Assembly (NCBI GenBank): GCA_052386745.1 | Contig: JBQTJW010000014.1 | Span: forward strand, 1 to 64,000 | DNA: 64,000 nt | Source: Panacagrimonas sp052386745 | Lineage (GTDB): Bacteria > Pseudomonadota > Gammaproteobacteria > Nevskiales > Nevskiaceae | Direction: 5' to 3' | Part shown: positions 29,227-38,819 of the stretch, piece after piece | Layout of the letters: every line of letters begins with the position of its first letter | Numbering within the stretch: position 1 is the first letter of the stretch | Program-made: the position numbers and the translations under genes | The notes under the pieces: model-generated | What the model saw: only the letters and a program-made list of their open reading frames with translations | Database searches by the model: none | Told to the model about the DNA's origin: nothing

Positions 29227-30165
29227 TCAGGTGCCTCGCGCCGCCTTCCACAGCCGCTGGCCCAGCATCACCAGCGCCAGCGCGAGCGCACCGGCCAGCA
29301 CGCCCGCAATCCCGTTGAGCACGCTGGGCGCCAGCCCTGCGAAAACGGCGCCCGCGGCGGGGATGGTGGCGAGCACCGTCGCCGAATGCTCGATCCCGTG
29401 GTGCAGCACCGGGATGCCGTGCGTGAGGATGCCGCCGCCTACCATGAACATGGCCGCAGTGCCGAGCACCGACAGGGCCTTCATCAGGATGGGCGCGAAG
29501 CGCAGCAGCCCGGCGCCCAGCGCGCGGGCCGGCGCGCTGCCGGTGCGGCTCAGGTGAAGCCCGGCGTCGTCGATCTTCACGATGCCCGCCACCAGGCCGT
29601 AGACGCCGACGGTCATCACCACCGAAATGCTGGCGAGCACCAGTAGCTGCTGCGTGAAACCGGCGTCGGCGACCGTGCCGAGCGAGATCACCACGATCTC
29701 GGCTGAGAGAATGAAGTCGGTGCGCACGGCGCCCTTGATCTTTTCGCGCTCGAAGGCGGCGATATCCACCGTCGGGTCGGCCAGCGCCGCCGCGTGCTCG
29801 GCGTGATGGGCGTCGTCCTCGGCGCGGATGTGCAGCAGCGCGTGCGCGATCTTGTGAAAGCCCTCGTAGCACAGGAAGGCGCCGCCCAGCATCAGCAGCG
29901 GCACGATCAGCCAGGGCACCACGGCGCTGATCGCCAGCGCCGCCGGCACCAGGATCAGCTTGTTGATCGCCGAGCCCTTGGCCACCGCCCACACCACCGG
30001 CAGCTCGCGGTCGGCGTTCACGCCGCTGACCTGCTGCGCGTTGAGCGCCAGGTCGTCGCCCAGCACGCCGGCGGTCTTGCGCGCGGCCACCTTGGTCATC
30101 ACCGCCACGTCGTCGAGCGTGGTGGCGATGTCGTCGATCAGGGTCAGCAGGCTGCTGGCGGGCAT
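29227..30165 (-). CDS. DUF808 family inner-membrane protein
   Basis: Encodes 312 residues. Begins ASSLLTLIDDIATTLDDVAVMTKVAARKTAGVLGDDLALN, the hallmark of DUF808 (YedI-like) proteins, and contains several membrane segments (LIVPLLMLGGAFLCYEGF, LAGALALALVMLG) and the charged loop KIKGAVRTDFILSAEI. Function is unknown in all species. It converges with the PhyH-like gene and lies 39 bp downstream of the Yip1 gene. Confidence 0.9.
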   Translation of the reverse strand: MPASSLLTLIDDIATTLDDVAVMTKVAARKTAGVLGDDLALNAQQVSGVNADRELPVVWAVAKGSAINKLILVPAALAISAVVPWLIVPLLMLGGAFLCYEGFHKIAHALLHIRAEDDAHHAEHAAALADPTVDIAAFEREKIKGAVRTDFILSAEIVVISLGTVADAGFTQQLLVLASISVVMTVGVYGLVAGIVKIDDAGLHLSRTGSAPARALGAGLLRFAPILMKALSVLGTAAMFMVGGGILTHGIPVLHHGIEHSATVLATIPAAGAVFAGLAPSVLNGIAGVLAGALALALVMLGQRLWKAARGT

Positions 30166-30204
30166 TGGTGATTGGAGTCGGTGGGGAGGGGCAACGCGGC
30201 AGGC

Positions 30205-31479
30205 TCAGCCCGGCTGGACGCCAGCATCTTTCAGCTTGGCGAGGCCGGACAGGTCGAGCGAGGCCGCCGCCTTCTTCAGCGCCTTCATGTCGACGCCGGA
30301 GCCCTGAACGTGCACCAGGAAGCGGTCGGCGACGATCAGCTCGTAGCTGCCGGACTCGCTGGCGGCGTCCCATTTCTCGTGCACGCGCGCGCCATTGTCG
30401 TGGTACACGCGCTCGTAGCCCGTGTCCGATTCGCTCTCGGTTTCCACCTGCGCCCAGCCCGCGAGCATGGCCAGGCCGCGCGCCCCGCCCATGTCGGTGA
30501 TCTCCAGGTCCAGGCGGTGCTCGCCGGACGAGTTGGCGTAGCTGGCCTTGCCGCTGGACACCTGCAGGCCCAGCATCGCGTTGCGCTCCACGTTGTAGCG
30601 CGTGCGCGGCATGCCGCCGAGCTCGGCCGGGATGAAGGGCTTGATCTGCTCCGGCGCGAGCGACTGCACGTTCTGGCCACCGCCCAGCATGGCGCCCATG
30701 ACTTCGCCCAGCGCCTGGTTCTGCGCCTGCGTGTCGCCCGATTTCTGCGCCGCCTCCATCTTCTGGCCCGCGGCTTCCATGCGCTTGGACATCTGTTCGA
30801 GCTTGCCCAGGGTACTGTCCGGGTCGGTCTTGGCGGCTTCCTCGCCGGAGGTGATCGTGATGCTCGAATCGTCCGAGCCCAGACCCGAAAACAGGCCGCC
30901 GGAAACCCTCACGCTGATGATGCCGATCACGATGCTCATGACGACCGCGCAGACCACCGTGGTCAGCGTGTAGGCCATCGCTTTGTCGTTCGCGCAGCGC
31001 ATCGTCACGGGCATGGCCAGGTACAGCAGGTACACGGCGTAAATGCCGCCGGCCAGCGACAGCAGCCAGCCGATCCACGGCAGGATGATGCCGGTGCCGG
31101 CAATCCAGCTCGCCGTGTACGCGTAGGCCACCGTCTTGAGTGCCTGGATCGGGTCCCTGGTCCCGCCGAACCGGGGCGCCAGCGCGTTGATGATGAGGGA
31201 AAGCAGGTAGACCGAAACCAGCCCGATCCCGTACTGGAACACGGCGTTGGCCAGGCCCGCGCCGATGCCGACGCGGAACTGCGCGTCCGAGAGCGGCATG
31301 CCGGTGCCGATGGCGCTGACCTTGAGAAAGGTGGCGACCGCCGGAATGGCCGATACGGGCAGGATGTAAGTGGTGTACAGGCTTTTTGCCGTCGAGCTTT
31401 CGCCCGCGATCACCGGCCATTCGTCGCGCGGAGAACGCAGGATGTTGTTGATCCGTTCGACCAGACTCACGCTTGTCAT
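30205..31479 (-). CDS. Yip1-domain membrane protein with long C-terminal domain
   Basis: Encodes 424 residues. The ATG at 31479 follows a GGGG site and gives VERINNILRSPRDEWPVIAGE, typical of bacterial Yip1-family proteins. Five hydrophobic segments to about residue 205 form the Yip1 domain; a linker rich in Q/A/E (KRMEAAGQKMEAAQKSGDTQ) follows and then a C-terminal soluble domain of about 150 residues (RYNVERNAMLGLQVSSG, YELIVADRFLVHVQG). The soluble extension is unusual and I do not recognise it. Function unknown; Yip1 proteins elsewhere act in membrane trafficking. Confidence 0.78.
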   Translation of the reverse strand: MTSVSLVERINNILRSPRDEWPVIAGESSTAKSLYTTYILPVSAIPAVATFLKVSAIGTGMPLSDAQFRVGIGAGLANAVFQYGIGLVSVYLLSLIINALAPRFGGTRDPIQALKTVAYAYTASWIAGTGIILPWIGWLLSLAGGIYAVYLLYLAMPVTMRCANDKAMAYTLTTVVCAVVMSIVIGIISVRVSGGLFSGLGSDDSSITITSGEEAAKTDPDSTLGKLEQMSKRMEAAGQKMEAAQKSGDTQAQNQALGEVMGAMLGGGQNVQSLAPEQIKPFIPAELGGMPRTRYNVERNAMLGLQVSSGKASYANSSGEHRLDLEITDMGGARGLAMLAGWAQVETESESDTGYERVYHDNGARVHEKWDAASESGSYELIVADRFLVHVQGSGVDMKALKKAAASLDLSGLAKLKDAGVQPG

Positions 31480-31639
31480 GCTGATTCCCCTGTTGCACAC
31501 GACGCCAGTGGTCGCGGCCAAACCCGAGTCTAGCTGGTCCGGTGGGTCTGGCCGGGTCGCCCGGGGCGAGGCTCCGCGCGGTCGGGGCGTGCGAGGCGCT
31601 CGAAGCCGCGATGGAATACGGCGAGACTCACCACGTGTG

Positions 31640-32269
31640 TCATGACGGATGCCCGGCCGTCGCGGTCAACCGGTGCCTGAGCCTCTTCCATGGCGCCCGG
31701 AGCGCCAGCAGGCCGGCGGTGATGGCCAGGTACACCAGCGGCTCGCGCACGTCCGATTTCACCAGCCAGAAGTAGTGCACGCCGGCCAGGAGCGCGGCGG
31801 GGTAGATCAGCCGGTGCAGAGATTTCCAGCGGCGCTTGAGCCGGCGTTGCCAGCCCTGGGTCGAGGTGATGGCCAGCGGCAGCAGCAGCAGCCAGGCGGC
31901 GAAGCCGATGGTGATGTAGGTGCGCTCGATCAGGTCTTCCGCCAACTGCCCCGGCGACCACTCCAGGTCGAACGTCAGATACGCGGAGAAATGCACGCAG
32001 GCCCAGACGTAGGCCCAGAGGCCGAGCAGGCGCCGGATCTGGATGAATTCGACGCGCCCGGTGAGGGACCGCAGCGGCGTCATCGCCAGTGTCACCAGCA
32101 GCAGGCGCAGCGCCCACAGGCCGGTGAAGTGCTCGATGAATTCCACGGGATTGGCACCGAGCTGGGCGTGCAGGATGCGCCAGCCCAATTCTGCGGCCGG
32201 CCAGAGTCCCAGCCCCCAGGCGGCAACACGGAAACCGGTGAGGGGCCGGTTCAGCACGGGGGACATCAA
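31640..32269 (-). CDS. msrQ: Haem-binding membrane subunit MsrQ
   Basis: Encodes 209 residues with about six membrane segments and the conserved histidines that hold haem (VHFSAYLTFDLEW, SLHRLIYPAALLAGVHYFW). MsrQ passes electrons from the quinone pool to MsrP for repair of oxidised methionine in periplasmic proteins. Its ATG overlaps the msrP stop (ATGA), so the two are co-translated. Normal length for the family. Confidence 0.94.
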   Translation of the reverse strand: MMSPVLNRPLTGFRVAAWGLGLWPAAELGWRILHAQLGANPVEFIEHFTGLWALRLLLVTLAMTPLRSLTGRVEFIQIRRLLGLWAYVWACVHFSAYLTFDLEWSPGQLAEDLIERTYITIGFAAWLLLLPLAITSTQGWQRRLKRRWKSLHRLIYPAALLAGVHYFWLVKSDVREPLVYLAITAGLLALRAPWKRLRHRLTATAGHPS

Positions 32270-33255
32270 TGGAACTGCACGGGGTCCATGCCGGTGTACA
32301 GCGAGGCCACTTCGGGGTAGCCGTTGTAGAGCAGGGTCTGGTGCTTGAACAGGTCGCCGAGCCGGCGTTCCGTCGCCTGGCTCCAGCGCGGATGGCTGAC
32401 CTGCGGGTTCACGTTGGAATAGAACCCGTACTCGTTCGGCGCCAGGATGTTCCAGGTGGTGGGCGGTTCCTTTTCGACGAAGCGGACCCGCACGATCGAC
32501 TTGATGCTCTTGTAGCCGTACTTCCAGGGCAGTACCAGGCGCAGCGGCGCGCCGTTCTGGTTGGGCAGCACCTTGCCGTACATGCCCACGGTGAGCATGG
32601 CCAGCGGATGCAGGGCCTCGTCCATGCGCAGACCTTCCACGTAGGGCAGATCGAAGCCGGCGAAGCGCGCGCGCGGCATCTGCTCCTTGTCGTAGCGGGT
32701 TTCGAAAGCCACGTACCTGGCGCGGGAATTAGGCTTGAAGCGCTTCAGGAAATCCCCGAGCGGGATGCCGACCCAGGGCACCACCATGCTCCAGGCTTCC
32801 ACGCAGCGGAAGCGGTATACGCGCTCCTCCAGCGTCTTGGAGCTGATCAGATCCTCGATGCCCACCTGGCCCGGCGCGTCGCACTCGCCGCCCACTTCCA
32901 CGGTCCACGGCCGCGTCTTGAGCGTGTGCGCGTACTTCACCGGGTCGGTCTTGCCGGACCCGAACTCGTAGTAGTTGTTGTAGGTGGTGGCGTCGATGTA
33001 CGGCGTCACCTTCTCGTCGCCGGCCTGCGCGCTGCGCCTAGAAATATCCAGGTCCTGCAGGTCGGCGCCGGTCCGGTCGGCCTTGAGGTTCACCGGCACG
33101 TCCGCCGTGGCGTCCTCGGAGTTCCCGCAGCCCGTCAGCAACGCCGCCGCGGTGAACCCGAGTTGCGCGATGAACCGTCGACGATCCTGGTAGATCCGCT
33201 CCGGCGTGATCTGGCTGGGCAGGACGGGATGCGGGGGCGGGGTGCGGATCAGCAT
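32266..33255 (-). CDS. msrP: Periplasmic methionine sulfoxide reductase catalytic subunit MsrP
   Basis: Encodes 329 residues. It begins with a Tat-type signal (RRRFIAQLGFTAAALLTGCG) and has the molybdenum-ligand cysteine in YRFRCVEAWSMVVPW, plus ARFAGFDLPYVEGLRMDEA and PLRLVLPWKYGYKSIKSI typical of the YedY/MsrP fold. It reduces methionine sulfoxide in exported proteins using electrons from MsrQ. The export signal also has a cysteine (LLTGC), which could make it lipid-anchored. Confidence 0.95.
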   Translation of the reverse strand: MLIRTPPPHPVLPSQITPERIYQDRRRFIAQLGFTAAALLTGCGNSEDATADVPVNLKADRTGADLQDLDISRRSAQAGDEKVTPYIDATTYNNYYEFGSGKTDPVKYAHTLKTRPWTVEVGGECDAPGQVGIEDLISSKTLEERVYRFRCVEAWSMVVPWVGIPLGDFLKRFKPNSRARYVAFETRYDKEQMPRARFAGFDLPYVEGLRMDEALHPLAMLTVGMYGKVLPNQNGAPLRLVLPWKYGYKSIKSIVRVRFVEKEPPTTWNILAPNEYGFYSNVNPQVSHPRWSQATERRLGDLFKHQTLLYNGYPEVASLYTGMDPVQFH

Positions 33256-33337
33256 GGGGAACTCCGTGGACAGGCTCGAACAATGAACCAGCTACGCGCA
33301 GCGCGTTCGCGCAGATGAGGTTTCGAGCATGTCATGC

Positions 33338-33361
33338 GGACGATCGGGACGGTTCCCGATT
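33338..33361. promoter_or_regulatory. Inverted repeat upstream of msrP
   Basis: ATCGGGA (33341-33347) and TCCCGAT (33352-33358) form a perfect 7-bp inverted repeat around CGGT, extendable by three imperfect pairs. It lies about 85 bp upstream of msrP and 60 bp downstream of the hslU stop. No T-run follows on the minus strand, so an operator for msrPQ is at least as likely as a terminator for hslVU. Confidence 0.4.
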
Positions 33362-33416
33362 GTCATGGCCACCTTGTACCGGACCGGCCTGCCTTGGAGC
33401 CTGCCGCGGGACAGCG

Positions 33417-34772
33417 CTACAGGATGTAGCGGCTCAGGTCCTCGTCGCCCGCCAGCTTCTTGAGCTTGCTGTCCACGTAGCTGGCGTCGATGCGCAGGGT
33501 GGTCCCGGCCTTGTCGGGGGCATCGAAGGCCAGTTCTTCCATCAGCCGCTCCATCACCGTGTGCAGGCGGCGCGCGCCGATGTTCTCGGTGCGCTCGTTC
33601 ACCTGCCAGGCCACCTCGGCCAGGCGACGGATGCCGTCGGCGGTGAAATCCAGATTCACGCTCTCGGTGCCCATGAGGGCCTTGTACTGGTCGGTGAGCG
33701 AGTAGTCCGGTTCGCTCAGGATGCGCTCGAAGTCCGCCGTCTTCAGCGCCTCCAGCTCCACGCGGATGGGCAGGCGGCCCTGGAGCTCAGGGATCAGGTC
33801 GCTGGGCTTGGCCATGTGGAAGGCGCCGCTGGCGATGAACAGGATGTGGTCGGTCTTCACCGAACCGTACTTGGTGGTGATGGTTGAGCCTTCCACCAGC
33901 GGCAGCAGGTCGCGCTGCACGCCTTCGCGCGACACGTCGGCGCCGGTGAACTCGCCGCGCTTGCACACCTTGTCGATCTCGTCGATGAAGACGATTCCGT
34001 TCTCTTCCACGTTGTGCAGGGCTTCGGCCTTGATGGCTTCATCGTCCACCAGCTTGGCCGCTTCCTCGTCGGTGAGCTGCTTGAGCGCCTCGGCGATCTT
34101 CATCTTCTTCGCCCGCGTCTTGCCCTGGTTCATGCCGGCGAACATGCCCTGCAGCTGCTGGGTCATCTCCTCCATGCCCGGCGGACCCATGAGCTGCACG
34201 TTGCCCGGGCCCTGGCTGAGCTTGACCTCGATTTCGGTCTCGTCGAGCTTGCCCTCGCGCAGCTGCTTGCGGAACACCTGCCGCGCGGCACTGGTTTCGG
34301 TGGTGCGCACGGTGCTGGCCTCGCCGAAATCCTTGGGCGGCGGCACCAGGGTGTCGAGCACGCGCTCCTCGGCGGCCAGCTCGGCCTTGTCGCGCACGCG
34401 GCGGGTGAACTGCACGCGCGTCATCTTCACCGCGGCGTCCATGAGGTCGCGGATGATGGAATCCACGTCCTTGCCCACGTAGCCCACCTCGGTGAACTTG
34501 GTGGCTTCCACCTTCACGAACGGCGCGTTGGTGAGCTTGGCGATGCGCCGCGCGATCTCGGTCTTGCCCACGCAGGTGGGGCCGATCATGAGGATGTTCT
34601 TGGGGTGGATTTCAGAGCGCATCGGCCCGTCCACCTGCTGGCGGCGCCAGCGGTTGCGCAGGGCAATGGCCACCGCGCGCTTGGCAGCGGACTGGCCGAT
34701 GATGTGCTTGTCCAGCTCCACCACGATCTCGCGCGGCGTCATGCTGGAAGGGGCGTTGAGGGCTTCGGTCAT
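33417..34772 (-). CDS. hslU: HslU, ATPase subunit of the HslUV protease
   Basis: Encodes 451 residues. HslU is the AAA+ unfoldase that feeds substrates into HslV. Walker A reads GPTCVGKT (a Cys at a variable position), followed by KVEATKFTEVGYVGKDVDSI (pore-loop GYVG region), Walker B GIVFIDEIDK and sensor GAFHMAKPSDLIPELQGR. The C-terminus ends with the SRYIL-type tail that docks into HslV. It is the second gene of the hslVU operon, 90 bp after hslV, with a heptamer repeat between. Confidence 0.97.
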   Translation of the reverse strand: MTEALNAPSSMTPREIVVELDKHIIGQSAAKRAVAIALRNRWRRQQVDGPMRSEIHPKNILMIGPTCVGKTEIARRIAKLTNAPFVKVEATKFTEVGYVGKDVDSIIRDLMDAAVKMTRVQFTRRVRDKAELAAEERVLDTLVPPPKDFGEASTVRTTETSAARQVFRKQLREGKLDETEIEVKLSQGPGNVQLMGPPGMEEMTQQLQGMFAGMNQGKTRAKKMKIAEALKQLTDEEAAKLVDDEAIKAEALHNVEENGIVFIDEIDKVCKRGEFTGADVSREGVQRDLLPLVEGSTITTKYGSVKTDHILFIASGAFHMAKPSDLIPELQGRLPIRVELEALKTADFERILSEPDYSLTDQYKALMGTESVNLDFTADGIRRLAEVAWQVNERTENIGARRLHTVMERLMEELAFDAPDKAGTTLRIDASYVDSKLKKLAGDEDLSRYIL

Positions 34773-34781
34773 TTCTTTCTC

Positions 34782-34866
34782 GTGAGGCGTGAGGCGTGAG
34801 GGGAGAGGCGCAGAAGAATGCGGGCGGGGCTGATGTTCGCCTCACGCCTCACGCCTCACGCCTCAC
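34782..34866. repeat. Heptamer repeat forming a hairpin between hslV and hslU
   Basis: GTGAGGC occurs in tandem at 34782-34801 (two full units and most of a third). Its reverse complement GCCTCAC is repeated exactly four times at 34839-34866. The two blocks face each other across 37 bp, so the hslV-hslU transcript can fold into a stem of about 20 bp. The right block runs into the hslV stop codon. It may limit hslU relative to hslV or protect the 3' end of hslV; as a simple repeat it may also vary in length. Confidence 0.8.
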
Positions 34867-35405
34867 AAGTCGATGTACTCGATCGTCAGATTGTGATTGG
34901 TGTAGATGCAGATGTCGGCGGCAATGTGCAGCGCCTTTTCCACGATTTCCTTCGCCGGCAGCTCGGAGTGCGCCACCAGCGCCCGCGCGGCGGCGGTGGC
35001 GAAGCTGCCGCCGGACCCGATGCCCATGACGCCGTGCGGCTCGGGTTCCATCACGTCGCCGTTGCCGGAGATCATCAGGGAAGCGTCCTTGTCGGCCACC
35101 AGCAGCAGCGCCTCCAGCCGGCGCAGGTAGCGGTCGGTGCGCCAGTCCTTGGCCATTTCCACCGCCGCCCGCACCAGGTGGCCGGAGTATTTTTCCAGCT
35201 TGCCCTCGAAGCGCTCGAACAGGGTGAAGGCGTCGGCGGTGCCGCCGGCAAAACCGGCAATCACCTTGTCGCCGTACAGGCGTCGCACCTTGCGCGCGTT
35301 GCCCTTGACCATGGTGTTGCCCATCGACACCTGCCCGTCGCCGCCCAGGGCCACCTGGGTGCCGCGCCGGACGCTGATGATGGTGGTGCCGTCGAACTGT
35401 TTCAT
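34863..35405 (-). CDS. hslV: HslV, peptidase subunit of the HslUV protease
   Basis: Encodes 180 residues. The N-terminus MKQFDGTTIISVRR contains the TT pair; the first Thr becomes the catalytic nucleophile after processing. Further family stretches are VALGGDGQVSMGNTMVK, KVIAGFAGGTADAFTLFERFE and GNGDVMEPEPHGVMGIGSGG. Most HslV start their mature form directly after a shorter propeptide, and this one keeps six residues to remove. First gene of the hslVU operon, with a heat-shock type promoter 29-56 bp upstream. Confidence 0.97.
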   Translation of the reverse strand: MKQFDGTTIISVRRGTQVALGGDGQVSMGNTMVKGNARKVRRLYGDKVIAGFAGGTADAFTLFERFEGKLEKYSGHLVRAAVEMAKDWRTDRYLRRLEALLLVADKDASLMISGNGDVMEPEPHGVMGIGSGGSFATAAARALVAHSELPAKEIVEKALHIAADICIYTNHNLTIEYIDL

Positions 35406-35433
35406 GAGGGGCCCAAGCAGGAGGATTTCCGCT

Positions 35434-35461
35434 AGATTGGGATCACCTCCACCAATTCAAG
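35434..35461 (-). promoter_or_regulatory. Sigma-32 (heat shock) promoter of hslVU
   Basis: On the minus strand CTTGAA (35456-35461) is followed after exactly 14 bp by CCCAATCT (35434-35441), matching the RpoH consensus CTTGAA-N13-15-CCCCATNT at nearly every position. Transcription would begin close to 35427, about 22 bases before the hslV start, giving a short leader. hslVU is a classical heat-shock operon, which supports the call. Confidence 0.78.
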
Positions 35462-35500
35462 CGGTGCGTGGGTGCGAGCGGTGCGTGGGTGCGAGCGGTG
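35461..35500. repeat. 17-bp tandem repeat next to the hslV promoter
   Basis: The 17-mer gcggtgcgtgggtgcga occurs twice in perfect tandem (35461-35477 and 35478-35494) and is followed by a partial third unit. It lies between the end of the ABC transporter gene and the -35 element of the hslV promoter. No function is evident. Confidence 0.8.
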
Positions 35501-35507
35501 AGCGGCG

Positions 35508-37166
35508 TCAGACCGTCAGCTGCAAACTCGCCAGCCGCGCATACAGGCCGCCCTGCTGCATCAGCTGGGCCGGCGTTCCCACCTCGACGATGCGGCCCTG
35601 CTCCAGCACCACGATGCGATCGGCGCGCTGCACCGTGGACAGCCGGTGCGCAATGATGAGCGTGGTGCGGTTCTGCATCGCCGCTTCGAGCCCGCGCTGC
35701 ACCAGGGCCTCGCTTTCGGCGTCGAGCGCGCTGGTGGCCTCGTCGAGCAGCAGCAACGGCGGGTTGCGCAGGATGGCGCGGGCAATGGCGATGCGCTGCC
35801 GCTGGCCGCCGGACAGGCGCACGCCGCGTTCGCCCAGAAACGTCTGGTAGCCCTGCGGCAGGCGCGTGATGAACTCGTCGGCCTGCGCCGTTCTGGCGGC
35901 GGCGATCACCTCGGCATCGCTGGCGGCGGCGCGCCCGTAGCGGATGTTGGCCATGGCATCGGCCGAGAAGATCACGGCGTCCTGCGGCACGATGCCGATG
36001 TGTCCCCGCAGGTCCAGCGGATCGAGCTCGCGGATGTCCACCTCGTCGAACAGGATGCGGCCGCTGTCCACGTCGTAGAAGCGCAGCAGCAGCTGGAACA
36101 GTGTGGTCTTGCCGGCGCCGCTGGGGCCCACCAGCGCCACGGTCTCGCCCTCGCGGATGCTCAGGTGGATGTCGCTCAGCGCCGGCGTCTGCGGGCGCGA
36201 GGGATAGCGAAAGCCCACCTGCTCGAAGCGCAGGCTCGCCAGCGGGCGCTCGGGCAGACGCAGCGGGTTTTCTGGCGCGCGAATGTCCGGGTGCGCCGAC
36301 AGCAGTTCCATGAGCCGCTCGGTGGCGCCGGCCGCGCGCAGCACCTCGCCCCATACCTCGGCGATCACGCTCACGCTGCCCGCCGCCAGCACCGCGTACA
36401 GCACGAACGAAGCGAGCTGGCCCGCGCTCATGCTGCCCGCCACCACCGCCTGCGCCCCAAGCCACAGCACGAAGACGATGGCGCCGAACACGCCGGCGAT
36501 GATGCCCGCCGTCATGGCCGCGCGCAGGCGCGTGCGCCGGATCGCGGAGGCAAAGCTGTCCTCCACCGATTGGTCGTAGCGCGCGGTCTCGCTGCGCTCC
36601 TGCGTGAACGCCTGCACGGTGGGGATGGCGTTGAGGATCTCGCCCGCCACGGCGGAGGTGTGGGCCACCCGATCCTGCGAATCGCGCGACAGTTTTCGCA
36701 CCCGCCGCCCGGTGAGCACCAGCGGCAGCACCACGAGCAGCAGCAGGACCACCGTGGCGGCGAAGAGGGTCAGGCTGGTCACCGCCAGCATCACCATGCC
36801 GCCGCAGAACTGGAACACGCTGCGCAGGCCCATGGACACCGACGACCCCACCACCGCCTGCACCAGCGTGGTGTCAGCGGTCAGGCGCGACAGCACCTCG
36901 CCGGTGCGCGTGGTCTCGAAGTAGGCCGGCGATTGCGCCAGCATGTTGCGGTAGACCGCGCTGCGCAGGTCCGCCGTCAGGCGCTCGCCAATCCAGCTCA
37001 CGTAGTACAGGCGCGCCGCCACTGCCAGCCCCCAGAACAGCGCGATGCCGAACAGGGCCAGGAAGTGCGCGTGCATCTGGCCGCCGGCCACGAAGCCATG
37101 ATCGATCAGGTCGCGCAGCGCCAGCGGCACCACCAGCATCGCGGCCGAGCCCACGCCCAGCAGCAC
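35508..37166 (-). CDS. MsbA-like ABC exporter (half-transporter), 5' end interrupted
   Basis: The intact part encodes 552 residues: a membrane domain with six hydrophobic segments (MLVVPLALRDLIDHGF onward) and a nucleotide-binding domain with Walker A GPSGAGKTT, signature RLSGGQRQRIAIARA, Walker B LLLLDEATSALDAESE and switch histidine IIAHRLSTV. It resembles MsbA-type lipid or multidrug exporters that work as homodimers. The start is a problem. In the same frame, a plausible leader (ATG at 37313, MNPPSPPQSTFRS) runs to an in-frame TAA at 37236-37238, after which SISALAKLEPFLRPYRTQL continues into the first membrane helix. The GTG at 37166 would cut into that helix. The gene may be inactivated, restarted internally, or contain a sequence error. 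Confidence 0.83.
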   Translation of the reverse strand: MLLGVGSAAMLVVPLALRDLIDHGFVAGGQMHAHFLALFGIALFWGLAVAARLYYVSWIGERLTADLRSAVYRNMLAQSPAYFETTRTGEVLSRLTADTTLVQAVVGSSVSMGLRSVFQFCGGMVMLAVTSLTLFAATVVLLLLVVLPLVLTGRRVRKLSRDSQDRVAHTSAVAGEILNAIPTVQAFTQERSETARYDQSVEDSFASAIRRTRLRAAMTAGIIAGVFGAIVFVLWLGAQAVVAGSMSAGQLASFVLYAVLAAGSVSVIAEVWGEVLRAAGATERLMELLSAHPDIRAPENPLRLPERPLASLRFEQVGFRYPSRPQTPALSDIHLSIREGETVALVGPSGAGKTTLFQLLLRFYDVDSGRILFDEVDIRELDPLDLRGHIGIVPQDAVIFSADAMANIRYGRAAASDAEVIAAARTAQADEFITRLPQGYQTFLGERGVRLSGGQRQRIAIARAILRNPPLLLLDEATSALDAESEALVQRGLEAAMQNRTTLIIAHRLSTVQRADRIVVLEQGRIVEVGTPAQLMQQGGLYARLASLQLTV

Positions 37167-37450
37167 CAGCGCCAGCAGCAGCTGCGTTCGGTAGGGCCGC
37201 AGAAAGGGCTCGAGTTTCGCGAGCGCCGAAATCGATTACCGGCCTGGGGGCCGCGTCGGCGCCGGGGTCTCGGCGGAACGAAAAGTGGATTGCGGCGGGC
37301 TCGGGGGGTTCATGGACGGGCGCGACAATACCAGCCGGGCAGGGCGCCCTCACTCGCCATGGAGCCCGATGCCAGGAGCGGGCGCATCCCGAGGGGCGCA
37401 TCCCGTGTTCGACCCTTATCCTGCTGGCGGACCCACCGATACCGCTCTCC

Positions 37451-38614
<1,164 letters not shown>

Positions 38615-38678
38615 GCTGGGCAGCGCAGGGTCCGCAGCCCGCCTGCATCCCCGTTTCGGGCGCCGCGGCAAAATCTTC

Positions 38679-38708
38679 CTGACGTTCGCAAAAAATGCCC
38701 GCTAAAAT
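38679..38708 (+). promoter_or_regulatory. Sigma-70 promoter of the tRNA-Gly gene
   Basis: CTGACG (38679-38684) and TAAAAT (38703-38708) are separated by 18 bp and sit 8 bp ahead of the first base of the tRNA. This is a good vegetative promoter in an otherwise GC-rich stretch. Confidence 0.6.
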
Positions 38709-38716
38709 GGGGGCTC

Positions 38717-38790
38717 GCGGGTGTCTTCTAATGGCAAGAAGGGAGCTTCCCAAGCTTCAAACGTGGGTTCGATTCCCATCACCCGCTCCA
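38717..38790 (+). tRNA. tRNA-Gly, anticodon CCC
   Basis: The 74 bases fold into a standard cloverleaf. The acceptor stem GCGGGTG pairs with CACCCGC; the discriminator T is followed by an encoded CCA. The T arm is GTGGG-TTCGATT-CCCAT (one wobble pair). The anticodon arm GGAGC/GCTTC encloses loop TTCCCAA, giving anticodon CCC, which reads GGG. The D arm contains TCTTCTAATGGCAAGAAG. The gene lies alone between the acyl-CoA dehydrogenase and rnd. Confidence 0.95.
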
Positions 38791-38819
38791 CCTTCGCTTC
38801 TCGCGATGCAGGCCTGCCT

